Shown here one piece after another: positions 34,141 through 47,693 of a stretch of 64,000 nt of DNA. The position numbers and the translations under genes are program-made. The stretch's first letter is position 1; the number at the start of each line of letters is the position of its first letter. This DNA is from Elmis aenea (lineage: Eukaryota > Arthropoda > Insecta > Coleoptera > Elmidae). Location of the stretch: the NCBI GenBank assembly GCA_947652605.1, contig OX393581.1, positions 50,429,924 to 50,493,923 of the forward strand, written 5' to 3'. The notes under the pieces were generated by a model that made no database searches, was not told the DNA's origin, and was given only the letters and a program-made list of their open reading frames with translations.

Positions 34141-34536
34141 TTTTAGTTTAATAATGGGCCAAAACACGATTTAAGAACAACTCCAAGATATACGGATTAA
34201 ATTTGAGTAACGTTTTGCTTGCGTTTGTTCTGTTTTCATTTGTTTCGACAACTCTCGTGTTTTGTTTAAGAAAAGTGCCACCCAGTTCTTGTTCCTGCAA
34301 GTTTATGTGATAAGGGAATGTCCTCGAGGTGTATCTACACCAATAAAAGAAACTGCTAACAACAAATTTTCGACAAGTGCCCTTTCGGCCGACTGGTTCG
34401 CCAGTGCTCGTTTCGGCATGCAACAAATTGGTACAAAGTTCTGATCTCTCGTCCACTTTACTGGCGGCGCAAAGGAATCGTTGCTTGAACGCGTTGACAA
34501 AGCTTGTTTCCACTTGTTTGGTTTCGAAGTGGTCGA

Positions 34537-34744
34537 TATAAATAGAGACTGCGCGTCGCGTCCGCACGCGTGCTATTGGGCAGGTTAGTAACCAGATGCT
34601 GTTTCAAACAGTGCAATGCTGCCGGCATTCTCATCAGTTGTTAAGTAACCGTTGTGACGTCACAATGCAGCGGGTTGTGTACGTTCGCTAAGTCGTCGTC
34701 AGCCAACACGCTACTTGATCATTCACGCACAAACATAAGTAAGT
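34537..34744 (+). promoter_or_regulatory. Candidate promoter and non-coding first exon
   Basis: A GC- and CpG-richer patch in AT-rich surroundings. It contains TATAAATA (34537-34544), an arthropod-type initiator TCAGTT (34634-34639), a perfect CRE TGACGTCA (34655-34662) and a good splice donor ATAA|GTAAGT (exon end 34738). TATA and this Inr are too far apart to act together; an unseen start near 34567 is possible. No ATG-led ORF follows, so a 5' UTR exon is the simplest reading. The first coding exon at 53799 is a candidate partner. Confidence 0.45.
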
Positions 34745-35753
34745 AAATATTTCTACACTAAAAAAGCTCTGAACGCCCAAACACTAATTAATAAATATTT
34801 AGGAAATGTCTTGCGCAAAATTGAAAATGTTCACTCAAATTTCAAAATTTTGAAATTGTTTGAAACTCCGATCAAACCAAAAGTTTGATTGCTTTACATT
34901 TTTTAAGAACTTTTTACATAAATAAAGCTTTGTTTTAAAGCTTTTAATGCTGATATTACTCGGTTAACTTAAAAATTAGATCGCACAAAAAGATTTCCAT
35001 GGAAACTTAAACAGTTGAACTCGCAATGATGACAATTGGCGGTATATTTTTTATGTATACTCCGTTTACTTTTATTATACATCAAAGTCGGCTATGTTAG
35101 GGTAACAGATTCCACTCTGTATATATTTTGACATTGTCACTTAAAGCATTTTAGGTTCTAATTTTAATCATTTACAAAACAACTTCGCCAATAATACAAA
35201 ATTTGGAAAATATTTAAGGATTTTTATATCAAAATAAGATGGCAAATACTGTAATGTATTTTGCAATTCGTCTTTTTAGGTGTTTCTTGTTATAATTTCT
35301 ATTTTTTTTCTCTCTTAACCAAACGATCCCAAACATTTAAACTCTGCGCTTTGTTTAATTCTAAAACCATAAAATAAACCAACTCGTGACCCATAACAGA
35401 CCAAAAATGTACAACTGATATTCAATATTAATTCTTTAAATTATATTGCCAAATAAGTTGTTGCAGCTCCTTTCTAAATGGATGGTCGGTAAAGGATAAA
35501 AATTTACCGCGTTTGTATTTAACATTTTCTAAATTGTTTTGTCCTTGACCTAAAATTTTAATGATAAAACTTCTTCCAACCTAAGGTAAAATATAATTTT
35601 ATAATAGTTTATATGTATAGCCAAAATTTAATGTAATATTTTACATTTAATATATTGGACAATTTGGAATAAATTAGGTTATTGTAAACTCTGGATTATC
35701 TTTTTTATATTCTGTATAACTTAATAAAAATATTTACGACCAAACGGAGATAA
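34745..35753. other. Unannotated AT-rich DNA (possible intron)
   Basis: No coding signal. It could be intron if the 34.7 kb donor is used. Confidence 0.3.
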
Positions 35754-36354
35754 TGTAACACAAGGCTGACGGGATAATGGTCAAGGGGTCTCTAAAGAAT
35801 ACTCTTTTAATTAGCTAAATATTTCGAGTTGTTTATTTTACTCTTCTTCAGTAGCCAAACAGCGAGGATGATAGAAAGCAATCGTAGATTAACGTAGATT
35901 TGTTGTTGGTTAACCTTGTCATTGTCCACATGCTGTTTTATACAAAATTTGTTAAACTGTTGTTGTCCAAAAAATTTTTAAATTGTTCTACAATCATCTA
36001 CTTCAATTAATCATGTATTTGGATATTGCTGATAAATACCTAGTTACATCCACCTCTATATTGCTGATACATATATATGATTATATTCTATATTTTGTTT
36101 AACTTTAACTTTAATTATCAACTTCACTGAAATGGGTTTATGAATAACCAAGTTATGAATTTATACGAATTTTACCTATTGTGACCTATTATTTATTTAA
36201 ATTTTAAAAATGATGTTAATCTACGATTGCTTTCTATCATCCTCGCTGTTTGGCTACTGAAGAAGAGTAAAATAAACAACTCGAAATATTTAGCTAATTA
36301 AAAGAGTATTCTTTAGAGACCCCTTGACCATTATCCCGTCAGCCTTGTGTTACA
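35754..36354. mobile_element. 601-bp foldback element, TGTAACACAAGGCTGACGGG ends
   Basis: The first about 140 bp (TGTAACACAAGGCTGACGGG ... AAATATTTCGAGTTGTTTAT ... CCAAACAGCGAGGATGATAG) are repeated as an almost exact reverse complement at the right end. The middle (about 35900-36210) is unrelated AT-rich DNA without a transposase. TTCTGTATAAC also occurs just outside both ends. Confidence 0.85.
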
Positions 36355-38870
36355 TTCTGTATAACATTTTACAATACTTTTCTTAAATTGTTCTTCAAAT
36401 AATTTTGGCATTTTTAATTTGCAACACAAAAATCTAATATTATGTTTTTAAGGTACAATAAGGTTTATAATTATTAATAACAAACCATACACAATACTTC
36501 TAATATTACATTTAATTAGGTCAGAGTTTGGAAAATGAGAAGTTCTTTTTTTTGTCTTTTTTTGTTTTTAGTTGATATATCTAGTTAAATATATTTGAAC
36601 TTATTAATAATGGTATGAACAGAAAATAACATGCTATACATTGCTGTGTGTGTGTTTGCTTGAAAAACTTACATTGTACTACACTGTTTTCTCAAGAATG
36701 TACCTATTAAAAAATATGAAACAATATTTTATCAATTTTTTTAAAGTTAATGATCAAGATACCCACATTTTTTATTGGTCAAAAATCAATCAAATTTCAA
36801 TATTTTTAGATTCTGCTTTTAAGTTCTTTAATATTTTTTATTTCGCTGGGCAGACTGTTAAATAAGGAAATACCGTCCACAAATACATTACGTCTGCTAC
36901 ATGTCTTTGAAACAGGTTGGCTCTATAGTCTCTAGTTGGATATGAATGGTACTAGTTATTTTGAACTAAACGTAGATAGTTCGGTGCCTCTTTGTTTTGT
37001 TTTTTTTTAAATTATAATTATAACAATTGACTGTGTAGTTTTTACGTAGATTGCACTCATACTTGTGAAATTGGTGACAATTGCACAAATTTCAAAACCA
37101 ATAGTTAACATGCTAAATTAAAAAAAAAGTGTTTAAGCAATAAATTGCTTTTAAAACAATAGAATTGGTTACAGATTTACAAATGGTGTGTCAAAATTTC
37201 AAGGCTTGTGATTTATTTGTCAATTTTTCATGGAATGATCAAAGGATCAATGCATTGTATTTCTAAACACTTTTTTTTCCTCAATATTTGACACCGAATA
37301 AGCCTTTATGCATCATTGAGAAGGAAATTACATTTTTCTATTGCACACACAAAAAAAACGTTCAAGAAAATGAGAGTTCATAATATATCTGCCTAAAACG
37401 AAAGTTGCTTTCAAAACGAACAATTTTTGTGGGTAATAGTTTGCAAATGAACAATTTAATATAGACATGTAGATGCTTACTGCTTGATAGGGATTTTTTA
37501 ATGACAATATAAGCGTATGAAAAGAATGCCCAAAAACCCGGTTTTTGTAAAATACAAGCGATGAAGATTTGGTTAAATTAATTAATATTTGCAGTTATTC
37601 GAAAACTATTACTCAACAATCTCCGTTTGTTACATAATTTTCTTACGAAACTAAACATACAATATTCATATTTTATTAAAAATCTTGTTTATCAAGCAAG
37701 CGAAATGAAAATTCTTTTATAATATCACAGAACTTTTTTTACAAGAATTATAAATATTTAATCAGGTTTTCTTTCGCATTTACTGTTTACAAGACAAAGC
37801 TACAACATTATTTCTTTATGAAAACCCGACCTTCGAGAGAACTTTTTTTCTTTCAATTGATTTATGACTTAATCAGTTTATTTTTATAACTTTTATACAC
37901 AGTACAAGTTTCTCTTAGCTTGACAATCCTTGTATTAGTTTTTTGTAGCACGCTTCGTTTCAAAGGTAGCAGAAAAAACAACAAAATTTGTTATTTATTT
38001 AATAAAAATGCCAACTGTAGCATAGAAAAACTATATTGCCAATATTATACTCCTATTTGATATAAAACAAGTAATTATAATCTTCTAACCTACTTTTAAA
38101 AAAATATATATTAAATTAATTATGTCTACTATTCCCTCATCTAATATTTAATTTGCATCATTTGATTGGAAAGGATGTTTGTTCTGGAAGAGTCAATATG
38201 TAGGGTATCAAATTATGGCCGGATATCCATCGTAACCCTTGCAGGAACTGTAGATACAACCTCTCTGATCGCCTCAATCACCGAATATCAAACACTGCGA
38301 ATCACTCATTGTCAACATGTTTAATTCAATAAAATGTGTATGGACCTTTGATAATTGTAGACTAATAAACTTGCACGTATTAAAACTGACGCTTTATTAA
38401 CGTTGAAGACACTAATAAAACAAAATAAGGTTAACTTAAACATACATGGGATAAAAAAAACTATATTGGCATCTTTTAAAAATACGAAAATACCATAAAT
38501 TTTCCTATAAAGAACTTATACTTATTTTGCCCATTAATTTTTAAGTATGATATAGAGAGTTTTTATTAAACAAAAATAAACATTACAGGTGTTTAAAAAA
38601 CATTCATTATCCTTTGTACCTGGTTATCCTGATTTAATTTAAGTTACTGGGATATATCGTGAATTATTAAAAATAGATAAAATGATAACTAATAACTTAC
38701 AACTTACAAGCTTACAACACAACCTTGTTTCTTTTTTAACGAAATTTAGGTTGCCTTTAAATATAAATAAATAAGTGCAATTAAAAACCATTAAGATTTT
38801 GCTAAAAAGAAGCCCTTAAACAAACTTTATACCAAGTATGATTTGTTTTGAATATGAATATACATAAGTT
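36355..38870. other. Unannotated AT-rich DNA
   Basis: 2.5 kb without a supported gene or repeat structure. Confidence 0.35.
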
Positions 38871-38877
38871 TAACTCG

Positions 38878-39800
38878 ATTTGTCTAAAGCCTTCGATAGA
38901 GTGCCAAGGAAATATCTAGAAGATATTGAAACAAACTAGAGCGGGAGAAGGATTATTAAACGCCATCAAGAGTTTATATAAGAGTAGTAGAAATTATGTG
39001 TGAACCCATAACAGCACTTCCCAGGAATTTATAACAACAGTGGGAGTAAGACAAGGAGGCACATTAAGTCCACGGCTCTTTATAATTTTTATGGATAAAA
39101 TAATTAAAGAATGTAAGCAAAACACAAAGAAAGCCTACTGGGGTGGAACAAACTAAAACCAATATCCTTAACAGAACTAGCCTTTGCAGAAGATGTCGTG
39201 CTATTTGCTAAAAGCGAAAAGGACTTGCAATTCAATCTTGACGTATGGGAAGATACATTAAGTAGATCTAATATAAATATTAATATAACAAAGACAAAGG
39301 CTATGGTTATAGCAAAGAATCATGAACAAGTTACAATTATGCTAGAACAAAAAAATATAGAGCAGGTAGCGAATTTTAAATATCTAGGAACAATAATTGC
39401 AGAGAATATAGGTACAGAAAATCAGATTTCTGAAAGGAATAAAGGGATGTAGACTGATCCACAAAATCAGTAACGAAAACATTTGAAAAAACCTAGAAGT
39501 AACAGGTATTAAGAAATAGATGGAGACGAATCAATTAAAATGGCTTGGACATCTACTACGCATGCCAGAAAGTAGATACCCGAAAATAGAATGGAAAATG
39601 AAGATGGTGGGAAAAAGAAATAGAGGAAGATCAAGAATAATATGGGAAAAGGAAGTGAGGAAGAGACAAGTAGAAAAAGGAGTGAGCTGGAGAGATGTGC
39701 CACAATTAGCTAACGATAGGTAGGAGTGGAGAAACTTAATCCAGAAATAGAAAAGCATACCTCGACCCCGTAAGGTACAAAAGGAACCGATTAAGAAGAA
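38878..39800 (+). mobile_element. LINE family d, RT and C-terminus, several stops
   Basis: The plus strand reads LSKAFDRVPRKYLEDI (RT motif A region), TVGVRQGGTLSPRLFIIFMD (motif B), LTELAFAEDVVLFAKSEKDL (motif C with the first D replaced by E), IEQVANFKYLGTIIAENIGT (thumb), then METNQLKWLGHLLRMPESRY and the basic NRGRSRI tail. The frame is broken at least four times. Closely related to 48400-48870. Confidence 0.8.
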
Positions 39801-40824
39801 GTCTAACTTAAAAATCACATCTTTACCAATTTTAAGACTCTTTGTCAGTCAAAACGCGTTCAGGAATTGTTGAATTAGAACTACTGTATCTAATTTTTAC
39901 AGGATATAGTACAGAAAATATGCTCCGTATGTTTAGCCCTCCACTGTCCTTTTATAATAGATTGAATTAAACATTTTAAAAATTTGTTTTACGAATAATA
40001 ATTTTAAATTGTCCTCTTGTACAAAATGTATGAAGATAATGTCACATTTTTTCGGGTAATATCTAGCAAGCGCCACACTAAACTAGAGCTGATCTTTATA
40101 TTCTAGTGCGGTAGTTTGATTTATAACTTAAGTCCTGCAGTATATAACACTTCCAGGGATTTCCATAAAGTCCGCCGCGAAATTGAGACCTTCGCTACGC
40201 CAGCAATAGAATCTCATTTGTGGCGGTGGTAGGCAAATTTATGACAAATACTGGCATGAACGTTAAATGTCTAATACAGTTCGATAGCATATTGCGGAAT
40301 AATCGGCTGTAAAATATTGCTAAACGGAAAAAAAGAATATAATTCCCGGCAATTTCGAGAGATTATGAGACAAATGATTGGTTTCCAGGAAGGTGGTTTC
40401 AAATTGACTAGGATTTTTTCAAATCTGGTTTCAAAATTAACTTTAATATTCGCAAATACAATATTACTTTATGTGATTTAAATAAAGTATTCTATTTTAT
40501 AAGATTTAGCTATTCGCTATAGGTATTTATATCTTTAGAACTTTATTAAAACACAAATTTTATTTACTACCTGTTTCAGATAAAAATAATGGCAAAAAAA
40601 CAAATATAATTAATTTTTCTGCTATCGTCACTAAACTAGCTCAATAAGTATTCAAAAGAGGCTCTAATAATCATTTTTACTGCCTAGGCCCTACGCAGTA
40701 AAAAAGTAAAATGCGCTACGCTGATTTAAGATAAATAAACGTTAAAAAGAAGTTCATAGGACACTTGATATTATCAATTTAAGAATTATTTTGCGAGTAA
40801 CGAAGTAAGGCTACAAAAAAAGTT
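39801..40824. other. Unannotated DNA
   Basis: No gene recognised; the stretch at 40090-40400 is less AT-rich but has no long frame. Confidence 0.35.
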
Positions 40825-41310
40825 GTTTAGAATTCAAAAATATGTCCTTACATAAACTTTGACGTTAAATTTCCAATTTTTATTTATTTTTTGTAAGAAT
40901 CAAAAAGTGCAACAAATGAAAAAGTTTTTTATTATTGATTTCTAAAAAACTTTTATCCTAATAAAAGTTTGTGCATGATCTAAAACTAATTTTAATTTAA
41001 AAAGTAAAAATTCATGACACTAGATTTTAGCGACGTTTTTATTTTTTGATTGTTAAAATTAGTATAAAAATATGTATTAAAAATTAAACGTCAAATATCA
41101 CACTAGGTCATATTTTTAAAATCTTAACTTCTTCGTCAAAATAAGGACACTTCATTCCTGTTAATAGTACCAAAACCGCTAAAATCTAGTGTCATGCGAA
41201 TTTATTTTGAACTTTTTTTAATCTTAAAATGGGATTTAGAACATGCACAAATGACGAATGATATTTTCTCAGAAATAAATAATAAAAAACTTTTCCATTT
41301 GTTACAGACC
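40825..41310. mobile_element. Internal fragment of the 54786 hAT family
   Basis: CATGACACTAGATTTTAGCG at about 41012 and its complement CGCTAAAATCTAGTGTCATG at about 41178 form the same internal palindrome seen at 55287-55460. The flanking AACAAATGAAAAAGTTTTTT block matches too. Terminal CAG ends are missing. Confidence 0.7.
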
Positions 41311-41430
41311 CCTAAATAAAATGTAAACATTTAATAATAATTTAACAATTAAAATTTGTTTTACTCCTCAGTTTTGAGACGAACAAATAAAGCTACAAGA
41401 AATGTGAAGGAAAAAAAATTACGTTTCAAT

Positions 41431-42649
41431 CAGAGCTGGACATTACTTAAGTATTTTTTTACTTCAGTACTTTTTCGGTACTTAAAACTTGTACTGCACT
41501 ACATTTTAAAATTAGTTACTTATGACTTGAATCTCAAGTACTTCGGTGAAAATACTGATACTTATTACTTGTGTTAGTACTTCAGTACCACAAAAATTAC
41601 TAAAGTACTTTGTAAAATACTGCAGTACAGCGCAAAGTACTTAAGTACTTTTAGTGAACACAAGAACTTTTTAATATATTAAGTTTTATAAGATGGGAAC
41701 TGTGGTTTTCAACGTGTTCAAACTTGTCTAAAGTTTGAAACACAATCCACATTGGGGTGCATAGAATAGCTACAGTTAAAAGGGTTGTGTGTGTTTGTGT
41801 AGTACCTAATACGGACAACAATTTTACTAAACAAAAATTAAACTCTATTAGGTAAATCTTATCCTACAACATTTATTGTATTATATTGTGAACAATTCTT
41901 TCATTTTTGACCCTAAATTACTAAAATTTGTATAGTTAATTACTGATTTGAACCATCACGTATATTTTTCTTGTGCGTCTCATGTACATAAAAGTTCAGC
42001 AGAAATGTTCATGGTAAATGTGCTGTAGTGTCGCTCTTATCATTACATTAATGGAAAAACAAAACGTTTTCAAAATTAATTAATAGTATATAATAGTAAA
42101 ACCGCTATAAGCACATCTAACAAACTACTCTTAATATATTATGGGTTCAGTATACACTGTGTCACAAAAAAAACGCCCAAATGGCAATTGAGGTATAGTT
42201 TTTATAAATATGTAAAACAAAGAATAGTTTTTGCCTTACTAGGAAATTAATTTTAAACAAATCTGTTTTAGTTTACCACAAAAAAGGCGTTTAAAAATCG
42301 AAAGATACATTTTCGCGTCGTAAACTGCCAGAAATTTACAATTTAGAAAAAAATGTCTAAAGAAAATGGTTCAAAATCCATTTTTAATTTTACCTGTGCA
42401 AAATTTTTTTAATAAATTGTAATAATTTATTGTTATAAAGTAATAAAAATTTACATATTCTGTAATATGTTTAACTGGTTGCTGACATCAAAAAGGGTTT
42501 TATACTAATAACATCAGTAATGCTGTAGTAGTACTTGAAGTAGTACTTGAAGAGTACTTTTTGCAAGTAAATAGCGTTAACGGTACTTATGATCCAAGTA
42601 CTTAAGACTTGAGACTTAAGTAATTTTTGGCCAGTACTTGTCCAGCTCT
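41431..42649. mobile_element. hAT-like element with AGTACTT-rich subterminal repeats
   Basis: Starts CAGAGCTGGACATTACTTAA and ends TACTTGTCCAGCTCTA. Both subterminal regions are dense in AGTACTT/AAGTACT units (41450-41660 and 42520-42640), as expected of transposase-binding arrays. Flanks GTTTCAAT and GTTCCTAT agree at six of eight positions, possibly an old 8-bp duplication. No transposase frame. Confidence 0.7.
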
Positions 42650-45600
42650 AGTTCCTATGCATATTTGAGGATTGGATAATTTGTGGTTCTTAAAAACCTT
42701 TCTTTATCAAATTTTGTCGTAACTACTACGAAAAAAGTCAACTTAAGAAAACGCAATTTTTCTTTTTTTATATGTCAGAGCCCACTTGATTTCCTAAAAA
42801 TAAGTGTTTGTTGAAGCATAAACGCATCATTATAAATTTGAAACTAAAAAACATCCATCTCTTGTCGCATAGATTTTAGGACACGCTGTATACTTGTAAT
42901 AATAAGAGAAACGGGACTTGAGAGGGAGAGAGACCAAAAGATTGGTTGTTATTTCCAAGCAAAGTATGACGTCCTAAAAGGTTCCAGCAATTTATATGCT
43001 TCCACCAAAACGTTTAGCTTGTGGACATATATCTTCATTTTGAAACATTCCGCTTTCATAGTCAATGCTGACAGTCGATTATATATATAAATTATTTGAA
43101 ATGGTATTTATGTGAAAAATACAACTAAATGCACCATCTCATGCAGATAAAATACACATTTATTTTTAAGTACGCCTACAAAATATCTGCGTAGCTTGGT
43201 TGCAACAAATAAGCTGTAAACACGATTTCTACTTTACTAAAGCTAAAAAAATCTTCAACTTAGAGAGCTGATGAAAGTTTTAGAGACCGTCTCTCGGTCG
43301 CATATTGCGGCACATCTAACAAAAAACCTAATATGGAAAAACCCTGGGCAAACACAATTATAATGGTAGAAGGGTCGGCTCTCACGATGAAACACTGCAT
43401 TTCTGTGATCTATTCAAAGACATTTCCGACGTTTTTAGGCGGCAATTCCGTTGACCCAGATGTAGGTGTTAACAAATAACATAAAAAAGTTTTCCGACAA
43501 ATCGTGAGGAATGTTCACTGAATTACTGTAAATCAACAGAGAACCGCAGTTAATACGATTGTGCCCACGTTTTATGTAACAAATTTTCATTAACCTTTTT
43601 CCTTTATTGTGTTATTTTTGTGTCCTGTTCAGAAAAATTTAATAAAGTTGGTATTGTGTATGAAATCGTCCTTTTTCTAAATTAATTTTTGCAGATATGT
43701 AATCTTCGACAGTAGTTGAACCTTATCAGTTAATCTGAGTGATTTAAAAGTGATTACTTTTCAGTTTTTTGCAGTATTGTAGGACAGTAAGCAGTAATTT
43801 TTGAATGCTATCTTTTAATTTTTTTTTGTGACTTCTGCCCTATTTAATCAATTTTACCAACCCCATGGCTTTTACAATATTATAGTTAAAATTTTTAACC
43901 TGCATTTGATGTTTGCATTATTAAAGCAACTTTTTGACTACATTTTAAATAGTTTTGTTATGAAAGTCATATTTTGTTGTCAAATGCTGGAAAATTAGTC
44001 CATCGTTTATTGTTGCAGGTTGCAGAGCCATCACAGTATCTTATTAGTTTTGCTTTCGACATAAAAAAGAAACCTTGTCAAAGACGTATTTTGCCTCGAC
44101 AACTATTTCTGTAGCCCCTACAGTTTTTGAGATTTCAACGTTGAGCCAGCCAATTAGTTTGGTCATTCGGTACACGTGAGAAAATTAATTAATACAGTCG
44201 CCTACATTAACAAGATTAAAATAATTAGGACACCTAGTAAACACAATAAGGGGACGACCTATTAAAACAAAGACAAAAGCATTCTGGCTAAGCACAGCAC
44301 GTTTAGACCCTTGGCGTTCCGAGTTAAGGGCATTGCGCTTCTAATCAATTTTTCGAATCAGCAAACGTACTTAAAGTTGAAATTAAACTATTTTAAAATA
44401 ATAATTATGGAGCTATATATCAGTTTGACTGTCGCACTCATATAACTTTATTATTTTAAGAGGAAACTTTAATGAAACTAATTTTCGTCAAAAAGTTTCC
44501 CGCGTATTTGGGTACATTTTTTTAAATGCCTTATTGGATTTAGAGATTTAGAAATAAATTCTCTATCAGAATAAATCAAAAAAATATACTACACCATCGT
44601 CAGTCTAATATGCATATTTCATCGTATAAAAAACATTTTGACGCCATTTTATAGAGAATTTCCTGCGATTTACAGAAGTAGAAGGTTTATAGGGGATTTC
44701 TTTTAAAATAACGAAGTTATAGAGGTGCGAAAATCAAACTGAATCACCCAGTATATAAAGTAATCAACAAAATCGGTATATACAAAGTTAATTATTAACA
44801 CGTTTAAAACTTGCTGGATTTAAAGTGCAAGGAAATCTTTAACCGCGAAAAGCAAGAAATTGTCCACTATCAACTGGTGTAACTTCGGTTTTAGTTGACT
44901 GTCTTCTTACTTATCTGGCTAGCGGCTACAGACTAATTTAATTTATTGCACTAGTTTCAGAACTGAGCATTCGTGCAAACGACTACATTAGAACGAGGAA
45001 GTCTTTTATTTGAACAGCAAAGTTTAAAGCTTAAAATAAATACTGAACAAAAAAGTTGCTCGTAATTAAAACATGCTGTAAAATTTTATATAGGTACCAC
45101 AATAATTTTTTATTTCAAATCTGTTATAAGTAAAGTGTACCACACTCCCGGTACCACTTAATTTAACAACAATTGGAATCTCACTTATTAGAAGATATAG
45201 AGATTAGGTTAAATTAAAAGAAATTTATACAGAGTGTACAAAAAGTAATGTAACGGATCAATATCTCGTCTTGTGGCAACTTTACAAAAAAAAGTTTCGA
45301 ATAAAAGTTGTTTGTGGTAACTTACTACATAACCTAAAATTATTTTCAACTATACAGTGTTTTGTTTTTGCGTACCGATACATCACTTTGTTTTCTTAAA
45401 TAGAACACCCTGTATATTTTGCACTTTTTAGATGCAGAATTAAATTGTGTTTCAAAATGTATAGGGTTTTATGTGTATAAAATCAATCGTTTTTGAGTTA
45501 TTTAAGTTTTTAAAATTTTTTTTACCGAAACAGGACTAGGTATAAGAAAATATTGAGATTTCACAACATAGCAATTTCAGAACGAATTTCTTTTAAACTT

Positions 45601-47400
45601 TGTTCTACAATAGTATCATAGTGATTGCTGACTAGGTAAAATTTTAAAATAATACACAGGGTGTTTTTTATTCTCGGTCCGATTGGTTAAACTTCAAACA
45701 CGAATAAGTCAATTTTTTTTAATAGAACACCCTATATATTTTTACATATTCTTATCGATAATTTAATTACCTTTGAAATTTGTTAAAGGTCTATTATGTC
45801 TAAAATTAATATTTCTCGAGTTATTGCGGTTTTCATGATAATTAATGGGCGGGCACTAACAAAATATTGAATAGAAATTAATTAGTCGGCTTTGGAAATA
45901 TCTCGACAATTTGTTTTAAATGTAAAACTCTCATAATAAGCGAGTTCCCCACACTGAAATAGTAATCTGGGACACCCTGTACAGCGTTACCCAATTTTTA
46001 CACCAAAAGTTTTAAATTTTAACCCCCAAGTTTCTTTTTATGCCATATTTAAGATGCCTGAGAATTATTTTCATGTGAACCTGAAAGGCTGTATCTTAAA
46101 TCTATCAAATTGTGATAAAAATACTTGAAAATTGTCTGAAGATTCTTCATAACTATCGACCGTTGACATTTCTGGCACTAGATAAAAAACTAAAGCACTA
46201 AAGCATGTTTATGACAATAACAGTTGCACAAACTGTAATTTAAAAGGGATATATTACGGTACCTATATATGTGTAAGGCAGTGTGACCAACAACATTGCC
46301 AAAAGTTGCTAACTTTTTGGAGCGGGCATGGCTTAACTGTTAAACTTTTATCATTAATCATTCTTTATAAAAACGACCGCGGTACTGACTCAAATAATAC
46401 AAGGCGATGTAAAAATTGCAGTCAATATCCATTTACTTGCATAACATTCTCTAGCTAGATCGTCAAAGTTTTCTATTTCTTTGTTAATATTGAGAATTGA
46501 GAATAGTGTCCTATAAAAAAAAATACTCGGAAAAATTAAATTTAACAATTGAATTGACCTTTTACAAAAAGCTTTAATTGACTCAAATCTGGCGCTTGGT
46601 TACCTAAACAGAGTGCTATAGCGAAAGATTAGTCCAATATTGAAGGGCACTAAATCGATTTGAAAATATACTGTTTTATTTTATACATTTATGCACTTCT
46701 TTACTTTTTTGACGCAAATTTATGTACATGTATTTTTATTTCATGCATCAATTTGCAAATAAACTAAAATATTCGGAAGCCTTGCGTTTCTCAAATCCAG
46801 CTACGCGTCAAGCCGTTAATACCGTTAAATACACGATTACGATCAGAATATTTACATGCAAAGGTATGCACAATAAAACCGCTAAAATAATACTGTCCTT
46901 ATCGGCCTTTTATACAATCACACGTGATTCATGACGTACGAGATAAGGGGTTGTTTAAACATTTTAACGTAAATAAAACGATTTAAAATGCGCGCAAGAT
47001 ACGATTCATTCAACAGGATGCATTATTTTCGATAAGATATTCGATGCAAATGCAGAATTATAATCAAAAATTTATTTGTTAGACTTAAAACCGGTGTTGT
47101 TACGCTGTGCGAGTGTGGATGCGACAAAATTCGACCGATTTTACAGGATTATGTAAGTAACGAGAGAGAGAGTTTTGTGTAGACGTTTGAGATTTTAAAT
47201 TCCAAGTTGTTTGTGGTGAGTGAGGAGTGACATGATAATTGTTTTTTTTTTGCTGCAAGGTATAAAACTGAAAGCTTTTATGGCGGTTGTAATAAAAATA
47301 AGATATTAAACCCGCAATTTTAGAAAGAGATTTCACAGACGTGATAAGAAATTCAGACTACCTACTTCAATAAAATAACTCTAGCTTATAATCAGAGGCG
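42650..47400. other. Intergenic DNA with scattered ACAGGGTG ends
   Basis: No gene supported. Element ends occur at about 45406 (AACACCCTGTATA), at 45655-45742 (ACAGGGTGTTTTTTATTC to AATAGAACACCCTATATA, an 88-bp inverted pair) and at 45930-45985 (right half of the 12493 MITE family). ORFs of about 70 codons at 46722 and 47100 have no recognisable domain. Confidence 0.4.
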
Positions 47401-47536
47401 GCGAAACGGGGAGATAATGGAGTCCCAGGGTCGACGCAAAGGTATCTGGCGTCCCTAGGCAAAGAACATTTGGGCGCCCCCATAAATTGTGTAAAAGTGC
47501 GTATGTGTCTATATACAGGGTAATTCACAAAAATTG
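47400..47536. other. TE-like GC-richer edge next to the rRNA fragment
   Basis: Contains GGCGTCCCTAGGCAAAG and TTGGGCGCCCCCATAAATTG, typical of DNA-transposon ends, then TATATACAGGGTAATTCACA just before the rRNA sequence. Confidence 0.35.
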
Positions 47537-47647
47537 CTTGTTACGACTTTTACTTCCTCTAAATGATCAAGTTTGGTCATCTTCCCAGCAACATCGGCGA
47601 CGTCGAAACGCCACCGCGTACCAGTCCGAAGACCTCACTAAATCATT

Positions 47648-47693
<46 letters not shown>

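Noticed and set aside
34148..34567. 139-codon minus-strand ORF
   Set aside because: Overlaps the promoter-like GC-richer patch, has no recognisable domain, and its length fits chance in that composition.
36641..36865. 74-codon ORF
   Set aside because: Phe/Tyr/Ile-rich composition driven by AT content; no motif, no splice or promoter support.
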